NCBI GenBank assembly: GCA_913058395.1
Contig: CAJXQI010000006.1
Coordinates: 1 to 64,000 of the forward strand
From: an uncultured Colwellia sp.
GTDB lineage: Bacteria; Pseudomonadota; Gammaproteobacteria; Enterobacterales; Alteromonadaceae
Direction of reading: 5' to 3'
DNA length: 64,000 bases
Under the pieces are notes generated by a model, which saw nothing but the letters and a program-made list of their open reading frames with translations, made no database searches and had not been told where the DNA came from. Numbering within the stretch: the stretch's first letter is position 1; each line of letters starts with the position of its first letter. Of the stretch, positions 55,472 to 64,000 are shown piece by piece. The position numbers and the translations under genes are program-made.

Positions 55472-56287
55472 ATGAAAATAGCTTATTTCGGTAATAACAT
55501 GTTCTCTTCTTGCTTAAAGTCACTAATTGAAGATGGTTTTGAGATAGTTAGAGTGTACATGAATACACCTACATATGGTTCTTCAGCTATAGCAAAGTTA
55601 TGCAATAGAAATAAAATTCCATCATTCGAGCATAAGCCCGATCAGGAAGAGCTTGAGCATTTAGTTTCTTTAGGTGTAACTATGTTTATAGTTGCAGAAT
55701 ATTTACACTTATTGCCTGAAGTAGGTGTTAAGTATGCCATTAACATACACCCAACAAAATTACCTAAAGGTAGAGGGCCAACTCCTTTACCTTACTTAAT
55801 AAAGCTACCTGACTATTCAGGTGTATCCATTCATAAACTAACAAATGTTCTAGATGGGGGGGATGTAATTTTACAGTCTGACGTACCTATTTTAAAGAAC
55901 GAATCAATTACCACCGTAATGATGAAGATTCATATTGAGGCAGTTAACTTAGTAAAAGAACTATTTACTGATCTTGATAGGTACTATAGAAATGCAAAAG
56001 CTCAAACTGAGCACTCGTATTTACCTCTAATAGAGATTCAAGAAAGAACAATAGATTGGAATCTATCGACAAGAGAAATTATCTGTAAGGTGCGCAGCTT
56101 TGGTTTTATTGGCTTAATCCTTAAATTGAATAATATTTTGTGGAATGCAAAGCACATAGAAGCAGCGAAGTACAAACATTCTTATGGTGTAGGTGTTGTT
56201 ATTTTTGAAGATGAGTATTTATTAGTCATTAGCTCAAATGACGGAATAGTTTGTATCCATAAATATTCAATGTCTTTGGTCGCTTGA
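55472..56287 (+). CDS. Formyltransferase-like protein (Fmt/ArnA-type fold)
   Basis: A 271-residue protein resembling methionyl-tRNA formyltransferase-like enzymes: MKIAYFGNNMFSSCLKSLIE, then INIHPTKLPKGRGPTPLPYL with the usual NxHxxxLPxxRG pattern (here Asn, His present) and SGVSIHKLTNVLDGGDVILQ. The C-terminal part matches the second, substrate-binding domain. It is not the housekeeping fmt (no def neighbour). The formyl acceptor is unknown; sugar or amino-nucleotide acceptors occur in this family. Start ATG 55472. Confidence 0.75.
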   Translation: MKIAYFGNNMFSSCLKSLIEDGFEIVRVYMNTPTYGSSAIAKLCNRNKIPSFEHKPDQEELEHLVSLGVTMFIVAEYLHLLPEVGVKYAINIHPTKLPKGRGPTPLPYLIKLPDYSGVSIHKLTNVLDGGDVILQSDVPILKNESITTVMMKIHIEAVNLVKELFTDLDRYYRNAKAQTEHSYLPLIEIQERTIDWNLSTREIICKVRSFGFIGLILKLNNILWNAKHIEAAKYKHSYGVGVVIFEDEYLLVISSNDGIVCIHKYSMSLVA

Positions 56288-56311
56288 TGATTTAAGCTCA
56301 GGAGTCAGAGT

Positions 56312-58012
56312 ATGATTATTAAAATGAAACCATTAAAAAAAGTTGCATTAATTGTAACGATAATTTGGACAATCATCGTTACTACTTTAACTTCAAACTT
56401 AGTTATATCATCAAAAAAAAGTGCTTTGAATAATGCAAAAGAAGATGCATTTTCTGCAATCAATCATTTAAATGCTTTACTAAAGTTATTAACAAATGAT
56501 CTTCAACCTCATAATAAGGCTTTAGCGCAACAGTTGGTCTTAAAAGTATTAAAACCCAGTAACGGGGTTGTATATATAGAACTTGATATTGGGTCGCCAA
56601 GACTGTTTTTAATCGTTGTCAATGAGAGTGTCAAACGTGAACCTGAGAAAACTTCTTTAGAGGGGTGGCAAAGTAAATTACTTAATAATTTAATTGAAAA
56701 GAAATCCAAAACCTATTTTGTTGACAATGTAGACCAAAACTCATTTTTAAGAGTTGTAGAGCCGATTAAACCGGATATCGATTGCTCTATATGTAAATTA
56801 ATTGAATTAGAAAATTCGATTAACTTTGTCGGTGGAATTTTTGTTTCCATGAATATGAGTAGTTATTTATCTGATGCTTATTTACATGCCTGGAGTATGA
56901 TAAGAAACTTAGGAGTTATTTGGTTACTAGGCATTGCGACAATTATTTACGGTTATAGAAAAACGAGCAGTGCGGTGAGTAAGAAATTGAGAAACTATGA
57001 AGAAAGTGTTTTCAATTTAGTCGATATAATCGAAAAGCGTGATAGCTATACTGCGGGTCATACTCAAAGAGTGGCAAAATATGCAATGTTACTCGCTGAA
57101 GAGTTAAATATTTCAATGAACAATAAAGAGTTACTTTATAGAGCGTCAATGCTCCATGATATAGGAAAAATATCAACTCCAGATTCTATTTTATTAAAGC
57201 CAGGTAAATTAAGTGATTTAGAATACAAGATCATTAAAAACCATGTAACAACAAGCTACGAAATTCTCTCAAAGGTATCAATTTATAAAGATCTTGCGGA
57301 AATAGTACGACATCATCATGAGTATTATGATGGTTCCGGTTATCCTCAGGGGCTTCAGGGTGAGGACATTCCTTTTTTATCTCAAATCCTTACTGTGGCT
57401 GATGGTTTTGATGCTATGACTACAGATAGAATTTATAAAGGACGAAAGTCTGTCCAAGAAGCAATTCAAGAAATTTCTGAGTTAAGTGGCCGACAATTTA
57501 ATCCTACCATTGTTAAGTCTGCAATTAATGTCTTAGCTAAAGTTGATACGGATCGAAAAATATCTCAGTTACCTGAGTCTGACTTGCAGCACGAACGTTT
57601 TTCATATTTTTATAAAGATAATGTGACACATGCTTATAATCAAAGATACCTGGAACTTTTGTTGTCAAAACAGAAACAAGAATTAAAAAAATATCGATAT
57701 GCCCTGTTAATAAGAGTTCATAATTTCTCACAATACAATTCAGAGTTTAGCTGGAATAAAGGAGATGAAAAATTGACAAGGATTGTTAACGCTTTACAAA
57801 AATTAGAAGAAAATCATCTTGTATTTAGAATATTTGGAGATGATTTTATTCTTTTACTTCAAAAGAAAATTAACTCTGTTGAAAGGGAAGAGTTATTAAG
57901 AAAAGAGGTAGAGGACACGTGTTTATATTACTCTACTCGCTATATAAATTTAGATGAAAATAAATTGATAAACATGGATGAATTGGAAAAACTTATGCAT
58001 ATGCCTCAATAG
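56312..58012 (+). CDS. Membrane sensor with HD-GYP and degenerate GGDEF domains
   Basis: A 566-residue protein: helix at about 12-30, a periplasmic sensor region with two Cys (DIDCSICKLIE-like IDCSICKLIE), a second helix near 200, an HD-GYP domain (GHTQRVAKYA, LHDIGKISTP, HHHEYYDGSGYPQGLQGEDI) and a C-terminal degenerate GGDEF domain where the signature reads IFGDDFILL. The HD-GYP residues are intact, so c-di-GMP hydrolysis is expected. The order HD-GYP then GGDEF is unusual. Its start is 25 bases after the formyltransferase-like gene. Confidence 0.88.
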   Translation: MIIKMKPLKKVALIVTIIWTIIVTTLTSNLVISSKKSALNNAKEDAFSAINHLNALLKLLTNDLQPHNKALAQQLVLKVLKPSNGVVYIELDIGSPRLFLIVVNESVKREPEKTSLEGWQSKLLNNLIEKKSKTYFVDNVDQNSFLRVVEPIKPDIDCSICKLIELENSINFVGGIFVSMNMSSYLSDAYLHAWSMIRNLGVIWLLGIATIIYGYRKTSSAVSKKLRNYEESVFNLVDIIEKRDSYTAGHTQRVAKYAMLLAEELNISMNNKELLYRASMLHDIGKISTPDSILLKPGKLSDLEYKIIKNHVTTSYEILSKVSIYKDLAEIVRHHHEYYDGSGYPQGLQGEDIPFLSQILTVADGFDAMTTDRIYKGRKSVQEAIQEISELSGRQFNPTIVKSAINVLAKVDTDRKISQLPESDLQHERFSYFYKDNVTHAYNQRYLELLLSKQKQELKKYRYALLIRVHNFSQYNSEFSWNKGDEKLTRIVNALQKLEENHLVFRIFGDDFILLLQKKINSVEREELLRKEVEDTCLYYSTRYINLDENKLINMDELEKLMHMPQ

Positions 58013-58147
58013 TTTTTACTTAAGTTCAAAAAGTGTTGATGGCTGAAGATATATTAACCATAAAGTTATTAAGGTTATTATGTTTTTGATTCTAATCAAT
58101 GTTTTTAGCATAAATATGATATAAATTATCTTTTCATTGACTAATAA

Positions 58148-58576
58148 ATGAGGATTGATGCGTCCATGGGACATCGATTGAATTGGCTGTTTTTCATATT
58201 TATATATTTGTCTATAAATGGACAAGTATTTGCTACAGCTATTCATTTATGTTCTGAAATGGCTATGAATTCAAGTGTACTAACTTCTTCAAATAACGCT
58301 GTGAATATTCATGATCATCATGACAGTAGTTATCAATATAAAAATAAAATTATTGATAAAAAGCATATCAATCGTGATTTGACCACAATGGATAACTGTC
58401 ATTGTATTGATTGTGATTGTATGCAAGAACTAACAGGGCAAACAAACTCATCATTATTGCAAGATACAGATTTATCAGATTATCTACCTGTAATAACTAC
58501 AGCTTCTAAAAATCTAAGCCAAAACTTTGTATCTCAGCCTCAATCGAACCCCTACAGACCTCCGATCATTACTTGA
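58148..58576 (+). CDS. Secreted Cys/His-rich small protein, C-terminal YRPPI
   Basis: A 142-residue protein with a signal-like N-terminus (LNWLFFIFIYLSINGQVFA), a His-rich stretch (NIHDHHDSSYQYKNK), a Cys cluster (DNCHCIDCDCMQEL) and the end NPYRPPIIT. It belongs with the similar proteins at 43171 and 60713. It lies upstream of the porin-like gene. ATG 58166 is an alternative start. Confidence 0.68.
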   Translation: MRIDASMGHRLNWLFFIFIYLSINGQVFATAIHLCSEMAMNSSVLTSSNNAVNIHDHHDSSYQYKNKIIDKKHINRDLTTMDNCHCIDCDCMQELTGQTNSSLLQDTDLSDYLPVITTASKNLSQNFVSQPQSNPYRPPIIT

Positions 58577-58776
58577 TATGGGATCAGTGTGCCTATTTTT
58601 AGGTTAGCCGCTTCCTAAATTCTTAAAAAGTTTAGAGCATATTTATTACCGCTACGATGATTTTGGTTAAAAAATCATAGTGTACTTCTTGCTCTACAAC
58701 TCATTTATATTTTCATTTTTAAATTCATTAAGCATGAGGGATACCGCATGCTAAAACATAATACTAAGGTGATACC

Positions 58777-59964
58777 ATGAAAAAGGTAATTCTCCAATCG
58801 GCTGTAGCAACAGCCATTTCAATATCTATGTTGACAAGTGCTACAGCACAAGAAAGTTCTGCTTTAGATATTGGCCGTTTAGCCATAGCGGGATATGGCG
58901 ATGTGACATATATTGAACAATCCAATATGAAAGATGAAGAAGGTAATGACGTTCAAAATAACGTCGTGGCACGATTCGTTCCTATTTTCTTGTTTCAAAT
59001 GTCAGAAAAAATTCATATTGAAGCGGAACTAGAGTTCAGTACTAATGCCGAAGGCGAAACAGAAACAGAGCTTGAGTATGCAAATATGCATTACTTCTAT
59101 AATGATAATACCATTATCACCGCAGGTAAGTTCTTACTACCATTTGGCCAGTTTGGTGCGAACCTGCATCCAAGCTGGATAAATAAAGCTGCTAGCAACC
59201 CTGGTATATATGGTGGCCACGGAGGAAATGGCGCTTTAGGTGGTGTGACAGGCATCTGGAATGATACAGGAATCAATATTGCGAATACGTGGAATTTAGG
59301 TGATGCAGGGCGAGTTTTTACTGATTTTTATACAGTCAGTGGCCCACGCCAAGAGGAAGGAGATCATGGCGGAGGTGTCGAAATAGAATCTAAAAAAGGT
59401 GATAACAACGATTCTATGGCATTTGGCGGAAGAATTGCGTATGCATTTCTACCTGAGTGGGAAATCGGCATGTCTTATTATAGTGGAGCCTATAGTGACG
59501 ATGGTGATTTAGACTATAACGCATATAATATTGATTTTAATTGGGTAGGTAGTTACGCCAGTGTAAGAGGAGAAATATTTGGTTCAACTGCTGAAACAGA
59601 GGGGGAAGAAGAAGGTGAAGAAGAAGGTCATGGTGAAGAGTGGGTCAAAGACTTTGACAAGCGTGGATGGTACATTCAAGGGACTTGGCAGGCTAGGCAA
59701 CTTGGAAAGGCGTGGTTAAATCCAGTCGAATTTGTTGTACGTTACTCTGATATTGAATCTGACTTTGACGGTAGTGTTGATCATGATTTTGAAGAAGATG
59801 GAGGAAAAACGGGGAGTCGAGTTTATTACGGTGTAAATTATTGGTTAGAGCCAAGTGCCGTGTTAAAGCTAGGGGCTGAAAGTACCTCAATCGACAATGA
59901 AGCAGCTAGTCATACAACAGTACCCGATGACCGCATTTTCTTACAATTAGCCTTCGGCTTTTAA
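58777..59964 (+). CDS. Outer-membrane porin-like protein
   Basis: A 395-residue protein with a signal peptide (cleaved near TSATAQES) and alternating beta-strand character ending in the aromatic FLQLAFGF terminus. ITAGKFLLPFGQFGANLHPS and GGHGGNGALGGVTGIWNDTG are conserved-looking strand/turn regions. It contains an acidic Glu/Gly/His loop (EGEEEGEEEGHGEEW) that could bind cations. A metal- or anion-related role is inferred from the neighbouring genes only. The cytochrome gene starts 12 bases after its stop. Confidence 0.8.
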   Translation: MKKVILQSAVATAISISMLTSATAQESSALDIGRLAIAGYGDVTYIEQSNMKDEEGNDVQNNVVARFVPIFLFQMSEKIHIEAELEFSTNAEGETETELEYANMHYFYNDNTIITAGKFLLPFGQFGANLHPSWINKAASNPGIYGGHGGNGALGGVTGIWNDTGINIANTWNLGDAGRVFTDFYTVSGPRQEEGDHGGGVEIESKKGDNNDSMAFGGRIAYAFLPEWEIGMSYYSGAYSDDGDLDYNAYNIDFNWVGSYASVRGEIFGSTAETEGEEEGEEEGHGEEWVKDFDKRGWYIQGTWQARQLGKAWLNPVEFVVRYSDIESDFDGSVDHDFEEDGGKTGSRVYYGVNYWLEPSAVLKLGAESTSIDNEAASHTTVPDDRIFLQLAFGF

Positions 59965-59976
59965 AGGAGAACTATT

Positions 59977-60519
59977 ATGAAATTAATTAAAATAATGTTT
60001 ACATTTCTTGCTCTAACACTAAACACTTTTTCTATACAGGCACAACATGTTAGTGATCCTGAGTTAGTTGCTGAAGGAGCAAAAGCCTATAGTGAAAACT
60101 GTGCTCGTTGTCATAATGCACGTCCTGCTGAAGAATACTCCAAAAAAGAGTGGTCGGTGGTTATTCCTCATATGAGAGCAAAAGCACATATGACAGGCAA
60201 AGAAGCATTAGCGGTTGAAGCTTTCTTGGCCAGTACATTAACGGCAGATGTTCGAAATGCAAGAGATTATGAAAATCGAACTACTACTAGATCAGGTGCA
60301 GAATTGGTTACCCAATTTGGATGTCAGGGATGTCATCAATTAAAAGGTGAAGGCGGTAAATTGGGACCCTCACTAGACAACGTTGTAATAAATAGAGGTG
60401 AAACGTTTATTTTAAATAAGTTGATGGACCCTAAGTTCAATAATGCGGCATCGGCAATGCCTAAATATCCAATGAGTGAGGAAGATATTAAAGCAATTAT
60501 AGATTTCTTAAGGAATTAA
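59977..60519 (+). CDS. Di-haem periplasmic cytochrome c
   Basis: A 180-residue protein with a signal peptide (to QAQ, residue 23) and two haem motifs, CARCH (42-46) and CQGCH (116-120), each in a small cytochrome c domain. Possible axial Met ligands occur in VIPHMRAKAHM and AMPKYPMSEED. AAAGGAG precedes ATG. It is co-transcribed with the porin-like gene. Confidence 0.9.
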   Translation: MKLIKIMFTFLALTLNTFSIQAQHVSDPELVAEGAKAYSENCARCHNARPAEEYSKKEWSVVIPHMRAKAHMTGKEALAVEAFLASTLTADVRNARDYENRTTTRSGAELVTQFGCQGCHQLKGEGGKLGPSLDNVVINRGETFILNKLMDPKFNNAASAMPKYPMSEEDIKAIIDFLRN

Positions 60520-60712
60520 GAATCGTATATTAACAACTTAATAATAACGGCAACTTACGGTTCATTCAGTATGTTTGCCGTTAGATATTAAAAGAAAAAT
60601 TAACGAAATGTTCTTTATCAGAATTTGACCGAGATTTAACATAATTCTTTGATTTAAAACATGACAAAGTTTGCGAAATAAACTAGTATGAAATGCGTGA
60701 GAGACTTATATT

Positions 60713-61126
60713 GTGGTTAATATTGTGTGCAAATTTAAAAGTGTTATAGCGGTTGTAATAATTTTGTTGTTTACTCAACAAAGTTTTGCATCGTATGCAC
60801 CTATGATTTGTGATGATATGGAAAAAAGTACTATTGTAAGTTCCGATAAAGACTCTCTCTTGTCCGCAGACATGGCGATGCATGACCATGATTCTATGTC
60901 AAAAGATAATAAATCTTCCCATGAAGATTGCATTTCCTGTGACTCTGGAGATTGTAGCTGTATTGAAATGGGGAGTTGTTTTGGCTCTGGCATTTCAGCA
61001 TATACTCAGTCTATAGAACAGGAATATATACTTTTTACCGATCATGGACATAGATTCATATCACAAAACGAATATTTTGATTCCGGTGTATATCTGCACC
61101 TTTTTAAACCTCCAATTCATATTTAA
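60713..61126 (+). CDS. Secreted Cys/His/Met-rich small protein, C-terminal FKPPI
   Basis: A 137-residue protein with a hydrophobic signal (VIAVVIILLFTQQSFASYA), a His/Met/Asp stretch (DMAMHDHDSMSKDNKSSHED), a Cys cluster (CISCDSGDCSCIEMGSC) and the end HLFKPPIHI. Fourth member of the set with a C-terminal Pro-Pro motif. GTG start with GAGAG upstream. Upstream of the MerR-family/copA pair. Confidence 0.68.
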   Translation: MVNIVCKFKSVIAVVIILLFTQQSFASYAPMICDDMEKSTIVSSDKDSLLSADMAMHDHDSMSKDNKSSHEDCISCDSGDCSCIEMGSCFGSGISAYTQSIEQEYILFTDHGHRFISQNEYFDSGVYLHLFKPPIHI

Positions 61127-61271
61127 TCCTTAGGATCATTACGTCTTTAATACGTAATTCGATTCAATAATTTTTAAGCTGTTGAGCTATATAGCGCTAG
61201 TTAATTCACTCGTTTGTCTAATTCTGTGTTTTTAACCTAACAGCTTACTCTAAGTTTCCAAAATTACTATC

Positions 61272-61302
61272 TTGACTTGTGTCTTAGACACAGGCGTAAG
61301 CT
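61272..61302 (+). promoter_or_regulatory. MerR-family promoter for the regulator-copA operon
   Basis: TTGACT (61272-61277) and TAAGCT (61297-61302) with a 19-bp spacer that contains the dyad TGTGTC TTA GACACA. The overlong spacer and central dyad are the hallmark of MerR-type activation. It drives the regulator itself and the ATPase. Confidence 0.88.
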
Positions 61303-61357
61303 AAGCACAGTGTTTTAGAGGCACTCTGTTTACATGTTATGAATGAGGAATAATGTG

Positions 61358-61765
61358 ATGAAAGTATCTGAGCTTGCAACAGCTATGAATACAACTCCTG
61401 ATACGGTGCGTTACTACAGCAGAATTGGGCTTATTCTACCAATTAAAAATGCCGAAAATGGTTATAAAACATATAGTAAAGCAGCCCAGCAACGACTGAA
61501 ATTTATTCTTAGTGCTAGACAGCTAGATTTTTCTATAGAAGAAATCAAGGAAATATTATCTGTGGCTGACAGTGGTAGTACTGCTTGCCCTTTAGTTCGT
61601 GAAATTGTAGAGCATAGGCTAACCGTGACGGAGAAACAATTTAATGATGCTTTAGCATTGCGAGAAAAATTAAGAAAATCAATTGATGACTGGAAATGCA
61701 AACCTAATAAATTGCCAACGCGCGATATGCTCTGTCATCTAGTTCAAGGAGGTCAGAATGAATAA
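61358..61765 (+). CDS. MerR-family metal-responsive activator
   Basis: A 135-residue regulator: winged helix ([20 protein letters not shown]), dimerisation coil, and Cys at 77, 114 and 126. Three Cys at these places resemble ZntR/CadR/MerR rather than CueR, which uses only two C-terminal Cys. Start ATG 61358 has GAGGAA upstream; ATG 61343 overlaps that site. It overlaps copA by 8 bases and is preceded by a MerR-type promoter, so it is probably autoregulated. Confidence 0.88.
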   Translation: MKVSELATAMNTTPDTVRYYSRIGLILPIKNAENGYKTYSKAAQQRLKFILSARQLDFSIEEIKEILSVADSGSTACPLVREIVEHRLTVTEKQFNDALALREKLRKSIDDWKCKPNKLPTRDMLCHLVQGGQNE

Positions 61766-64000
61766 TATTGAGGGAGATATTAAGAAGAAAAGCACTCAAG
61801 AGTTGATTATTGAAGGTGCGGGCTGTGCAAGTTGCGTTGGTAAAATTGAAGCAATATTAAAGAGCGTAAATGGTGTAGTTAATGCTGAAATGAATTTTGC
61901 TTTAAGGACTGTTTCTATTACAGGAAAAGCTGATTCCAATGTTCTTATAAAGGCTGTTGAATCCATAGGCTATAACGCTAAATCAGCTAATGAAGCGAAT
62001 GATAATCAATTAATAGATGAAAAAGAAATAGCAGATCAAAAGTACTATTCAAGTTTAATGAAAAAAATGTGGATCGCCCTTGGATTAGGGGTCCCCTTGA
62101 TGATTTATAGTATTGCAGGCGGCCCAATGACCGTCGATACAACGTTAGAGCGTGGGATATGGCTATTTATTGGCATCTTATGCGCAGCCATTATGTACTT
62201 TGCAGGAAAGCATTTCTATGTTGGTGCTTGGAAATCATTTACAAATCATAGTGCCAATATGGACACGTTGATTGCACTGGGAACAGGTACTGCATGGATT
62301 TATTCCATGGTCGTTGTTTTCTTTCCTATGGCAGTCCCTGAAATGGCAAGACATGTTTATTTTGAAGCTACAGCGATGATCATTGGTTTAATTGATTTGG
62401 GATTAGCATTAGAAGTAAAAGCGCGAGGAAGAACAAGTGAAGCAATTAGACGTTTGATTGGTTTACAAGCTAAAACAGCGCGTGTTTTGCGAGATGAGCA
62501 GGAAGTTGATATTGCCATTGAGCAGGTTTTATTAAATGACATAGTACGTGTAAGGCCAGGAGAAAAAATTCCCGTTGATGGTGTTGTAATTGAGGGGCAC
62601 ACTTCAATAGATGAATCTATGCTAACAGGAGAACCGATGCCTGCGGAAAAGTCTGAAGAAGATGAAGTAGTAGCAGGTACGTTAAATAAGTCAGGTTCAA
62701 TTTTATTCGAAGCTACAAGGGTAGGAAAAGATACAGCGCTAGCACAAATTATTAATATGGTTAAAAGAGCACAGAACTCAAAACCACCTATTGGTCGCTT
62801 AGCCGACATTATTTCCGCATATTTTGTGCCTGTCGTTATGATTATTTCTATTGTTAGCGCTTTAGTATGGTTAAATTTTGGCCCTGAGCCAACATTAGCT
62901 TTTGCGGTGGTCTCTGCAACAACCGTTCTGATTATTGCCTGTCCTTGTGCGCTTGGTCTAGCGACTCCAATGTCAGTGATGGTCGGTGTTGGCAAAGCTG
63001 CTGAAGCAGGTGTGCTTATTCGCAATGGGGAAGCATTACAAACAGCATCAAAAATTACAGCAATGATTTTAGATAAAACAGGAACGATTACTGAGGGTGC
63101 TCCAACGGTAACCGATATAATTATTGCTGATAAATCACATACAGAAAAATACATCTTAACTGTTGCCTCTAGTATTGAAAGTCGATCTGAACACCCACTT
63201 GCACAGGCCATTGTTGATTCAGCAATTTCGAAAGGAATTGATCTTGAGGATATTAGTGGTTTTCAGTCCATTGCTGGACACGGTGTAGAAGCCAATCTTA
63301 ATAATCAACAATTGCTTTTTGGAAACCAGAAATTGATGTTGAAAAAAGGCGTTTTTCTAGGTGAGTTTGTTGCAAAAGCACAAGAGTTAGCTGATGAGGC
63401 AAAAACGCCAATGTACTTAGCGATTGATAATAAACTTGCTGCGATTATTGCGGTATCCGATCCCATTAAAGAAGATTCTATTGAAGCAATCAATAGACTT
63501 AAAGCTAATGGTATTAGAGTAGTAATGCTTACTGGTGACAATAGAGCCACAGCGAATGCTGTCGCCAAGAAAGTGGGTATTACGGAAGTTTTTGCAGAAG
63601 TTCTTCCAGAAGACAAATCTAATAAAGTTGCTGAACTGCAATCTCAAGATGAAATTGTTGGCATGACTGGAGATGGTATTAATGATGCTCCTGCATTGGC
63701 ATTAGCCAATGTTGGTTTTGCCATTGGTACTGGTACAGATGTCGCTATTGAAAGTGCCGATATTACTTTGATGCGAGGATCATTACATGGACTTGCTGAT
63801 GCTATTGCTGTCAGTAAAGCTACTTTGCGCAATATAAAGCAAAATCTCTTTGGTGCATTTATCTACAACGTTGCAGGAGTTCCTTTTGCCGCAGGGATAC
63901 TTTACCCATTATTCGGACTGTTATTAAACCCTGTAATTGCAGGAGCTGCGATGGCGTTTTCATCGCTGACCGTTGTAAGTAATGCCAATCGATTACGTCT
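61758..64000 (+). CDS. copA: Cu+/Ag+ P1B-type ATPase (3' end outside window)
   Basis: The frame is open to the window end, 747 residues seen, probably nearly complete. In order: one HMA domain ([14 protein letters not shown]), eight membrane helices, the actuator motif [10 protein letters not shown], the transport motif [12 protein letters not shown], phosphorylation DKTGT, the HP motif [10 protein letters not shown], and [12 protein letters not shown]. The YNVAGVP and [16 protein letters not shown] helices carry the Cu+ (P1B-1) signature. It exports cytoplasmic Cu+/Ag+. ATG 61758 lies in the end of the MerR-family gene with AAGGAGG upstream. Confidence 0.95.
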   Translation, partial: MNNIEGDIKKKSTQELIIEGAGCASCVGKIEAILKSVNGVVNAEMNFALRTVSITGKADSNVLIKAVESIGYNAKSANEANDNQLIDEKEIADQKYYSSLMKKMWIALGLGVPLMIYSIAGGPMTVDTTLERGIWLFIGILCAAIMYFAGKHFYVGAWKSFTNHSANMDTLIALGTGTAWIYSMVVVFFPMAVPEMARHVYFEATAMIIGLIDLGLALEVKARGRTSEAIRRLIGLQAKTARVLRDEQEVDIAIEQVLLNDIVRVRPGEKIPVDGVVIEGHTSIDESMLTGEPMPAEKSEEDEVVAGTLNKSGSILFEATRVGKDTALAQIINMVKRAQNSKPPIGRLADIISAYFVPVVMIISIVSALVWLNFGPEPTLAFAVVSATTVLIIACPCALGLATPMSVMVGVGKAAEAGVLIRNGEALQTASKITAMILDKTGTITEGAPTVTDIIIADKSHTEKYILTVASSIESRSEHPLAQAIVDSAISKGIDLEDISGFQSIAGHGVEANLNNQQLLFGNQKLMLKKGVFLGEFVAKAQELADEAKTPMYLAIDNKLAAIIAVSDPIKEDSIEAINRLKANGIRVVMLTGDNRATANAVAKKVGITEVFAEVLPEDKSNKVAELQSQDEIVGMTGDGINDAPALALANVGFAIGTGTDVAIESADITLMRGSLHGLADAIAVSKATLRNIKQNLFGAFIYNVAGVPFAAGILYPLFGLLLNPVIAGAAMAFSSLTVVSNANRLR

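Noticed and set aside
62357-63211. A 284-codon open frame on the minus strand
   Set aside because: It lies wholly antisense to the catalytic core of the copA ATPase, whose motifs are intact on the plus strand; composition is that of a shadow frame.

Overview
The window is a piece of a low-GC gammaproteobacterial chromosome. The gene order fimV - truA - accD - folC - dedD - cvpA - purF, together with miaE, lpxH, ppiB, cysS and folD, suggests a marine member of the Alteromonadales (Colwellia/Thalassotalea-like). This is inferred from gene content and protein style, not from a database match.

Layout. (1) 1-17189 is mostly core genome: the end of fimV, the truA-purF run, a Yip1-like membrane protein, a DUF1223 protein, a lone HMG-CoA reductase, an alpha/beta hydrolase, and an ABC exporter pair whose permease is fused to an M1 peptidase. 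(2) 17531-20193 is a small insertion at miaE. A 47-codon relic of the miaE 5' end lies 2.5 kb upstream of an intact miaE. Between them are a charged coiled-coil protein and a membrane-anchored DUF4041-like/GIY-YIG nuclease resembling the anti-phage protein SNIPE. (3) 20194-27027 is core again (miaE, DUF885 lipoprotein, lpxH, ppiB, cysS, folD). (4) 27237-28060 is a tRNA locus: a stable-RNA-type promoter, tRNA-Pro(UGG), decayed tRNA-Pro and tRNA-Arg fragments, and a tRNA-Arg(UCU) interrupted after the anticodon by a 219-nt group I intron. (5) From 28559 to the window end is accessory DNA, apparently following the tRNA-Arg 3' end.

The accessory part begins with a four-gene cassette: an unknown protein, a small protein with a Gly-rich N-terminus, a PfkB-like kinase fused to a nucleoside 2-deoxyribosyltransferase, and a QueC-like enzyme. 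This looks like a nucleobase/nucleotide-based conflict system and is my main candidate for an undescribed system. It runs into a MerR/MerC mercury module. On the other strand follow an OGG-fold DNA glycosylase and a D12-class adenine methylase. Next come a ZnuD-like TonB receptor, a Nudix/dGTPase pair, unknown and decaying genes, and a tyrosinase.

From 41804 to the end the window is a metal-resistance island. It holds an RcnR/DmeF pair with an RcnR-type operator, a DUF411 protein plus CusC-CusB-CusA efflux system, two PepSY proteins (one fused to a ferredoxin-reductase module), Met/His-rich small proteins, c-type cytochromes, NTF2-like proteins, an outer-membrane porin-like protein, and a MerR-family regulator overlapping a Cu+/Ag+ P-type ATPase that runs off the end. 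An HD-GYP/GGDEF protein and a formyltransferase-like protein sit inside this island. Small secreted Cys/His/Met proteins ending in a Pro-Pro motif recur four times beside metal-transport genes. No transposase, integrase or CRISPR array was seen.
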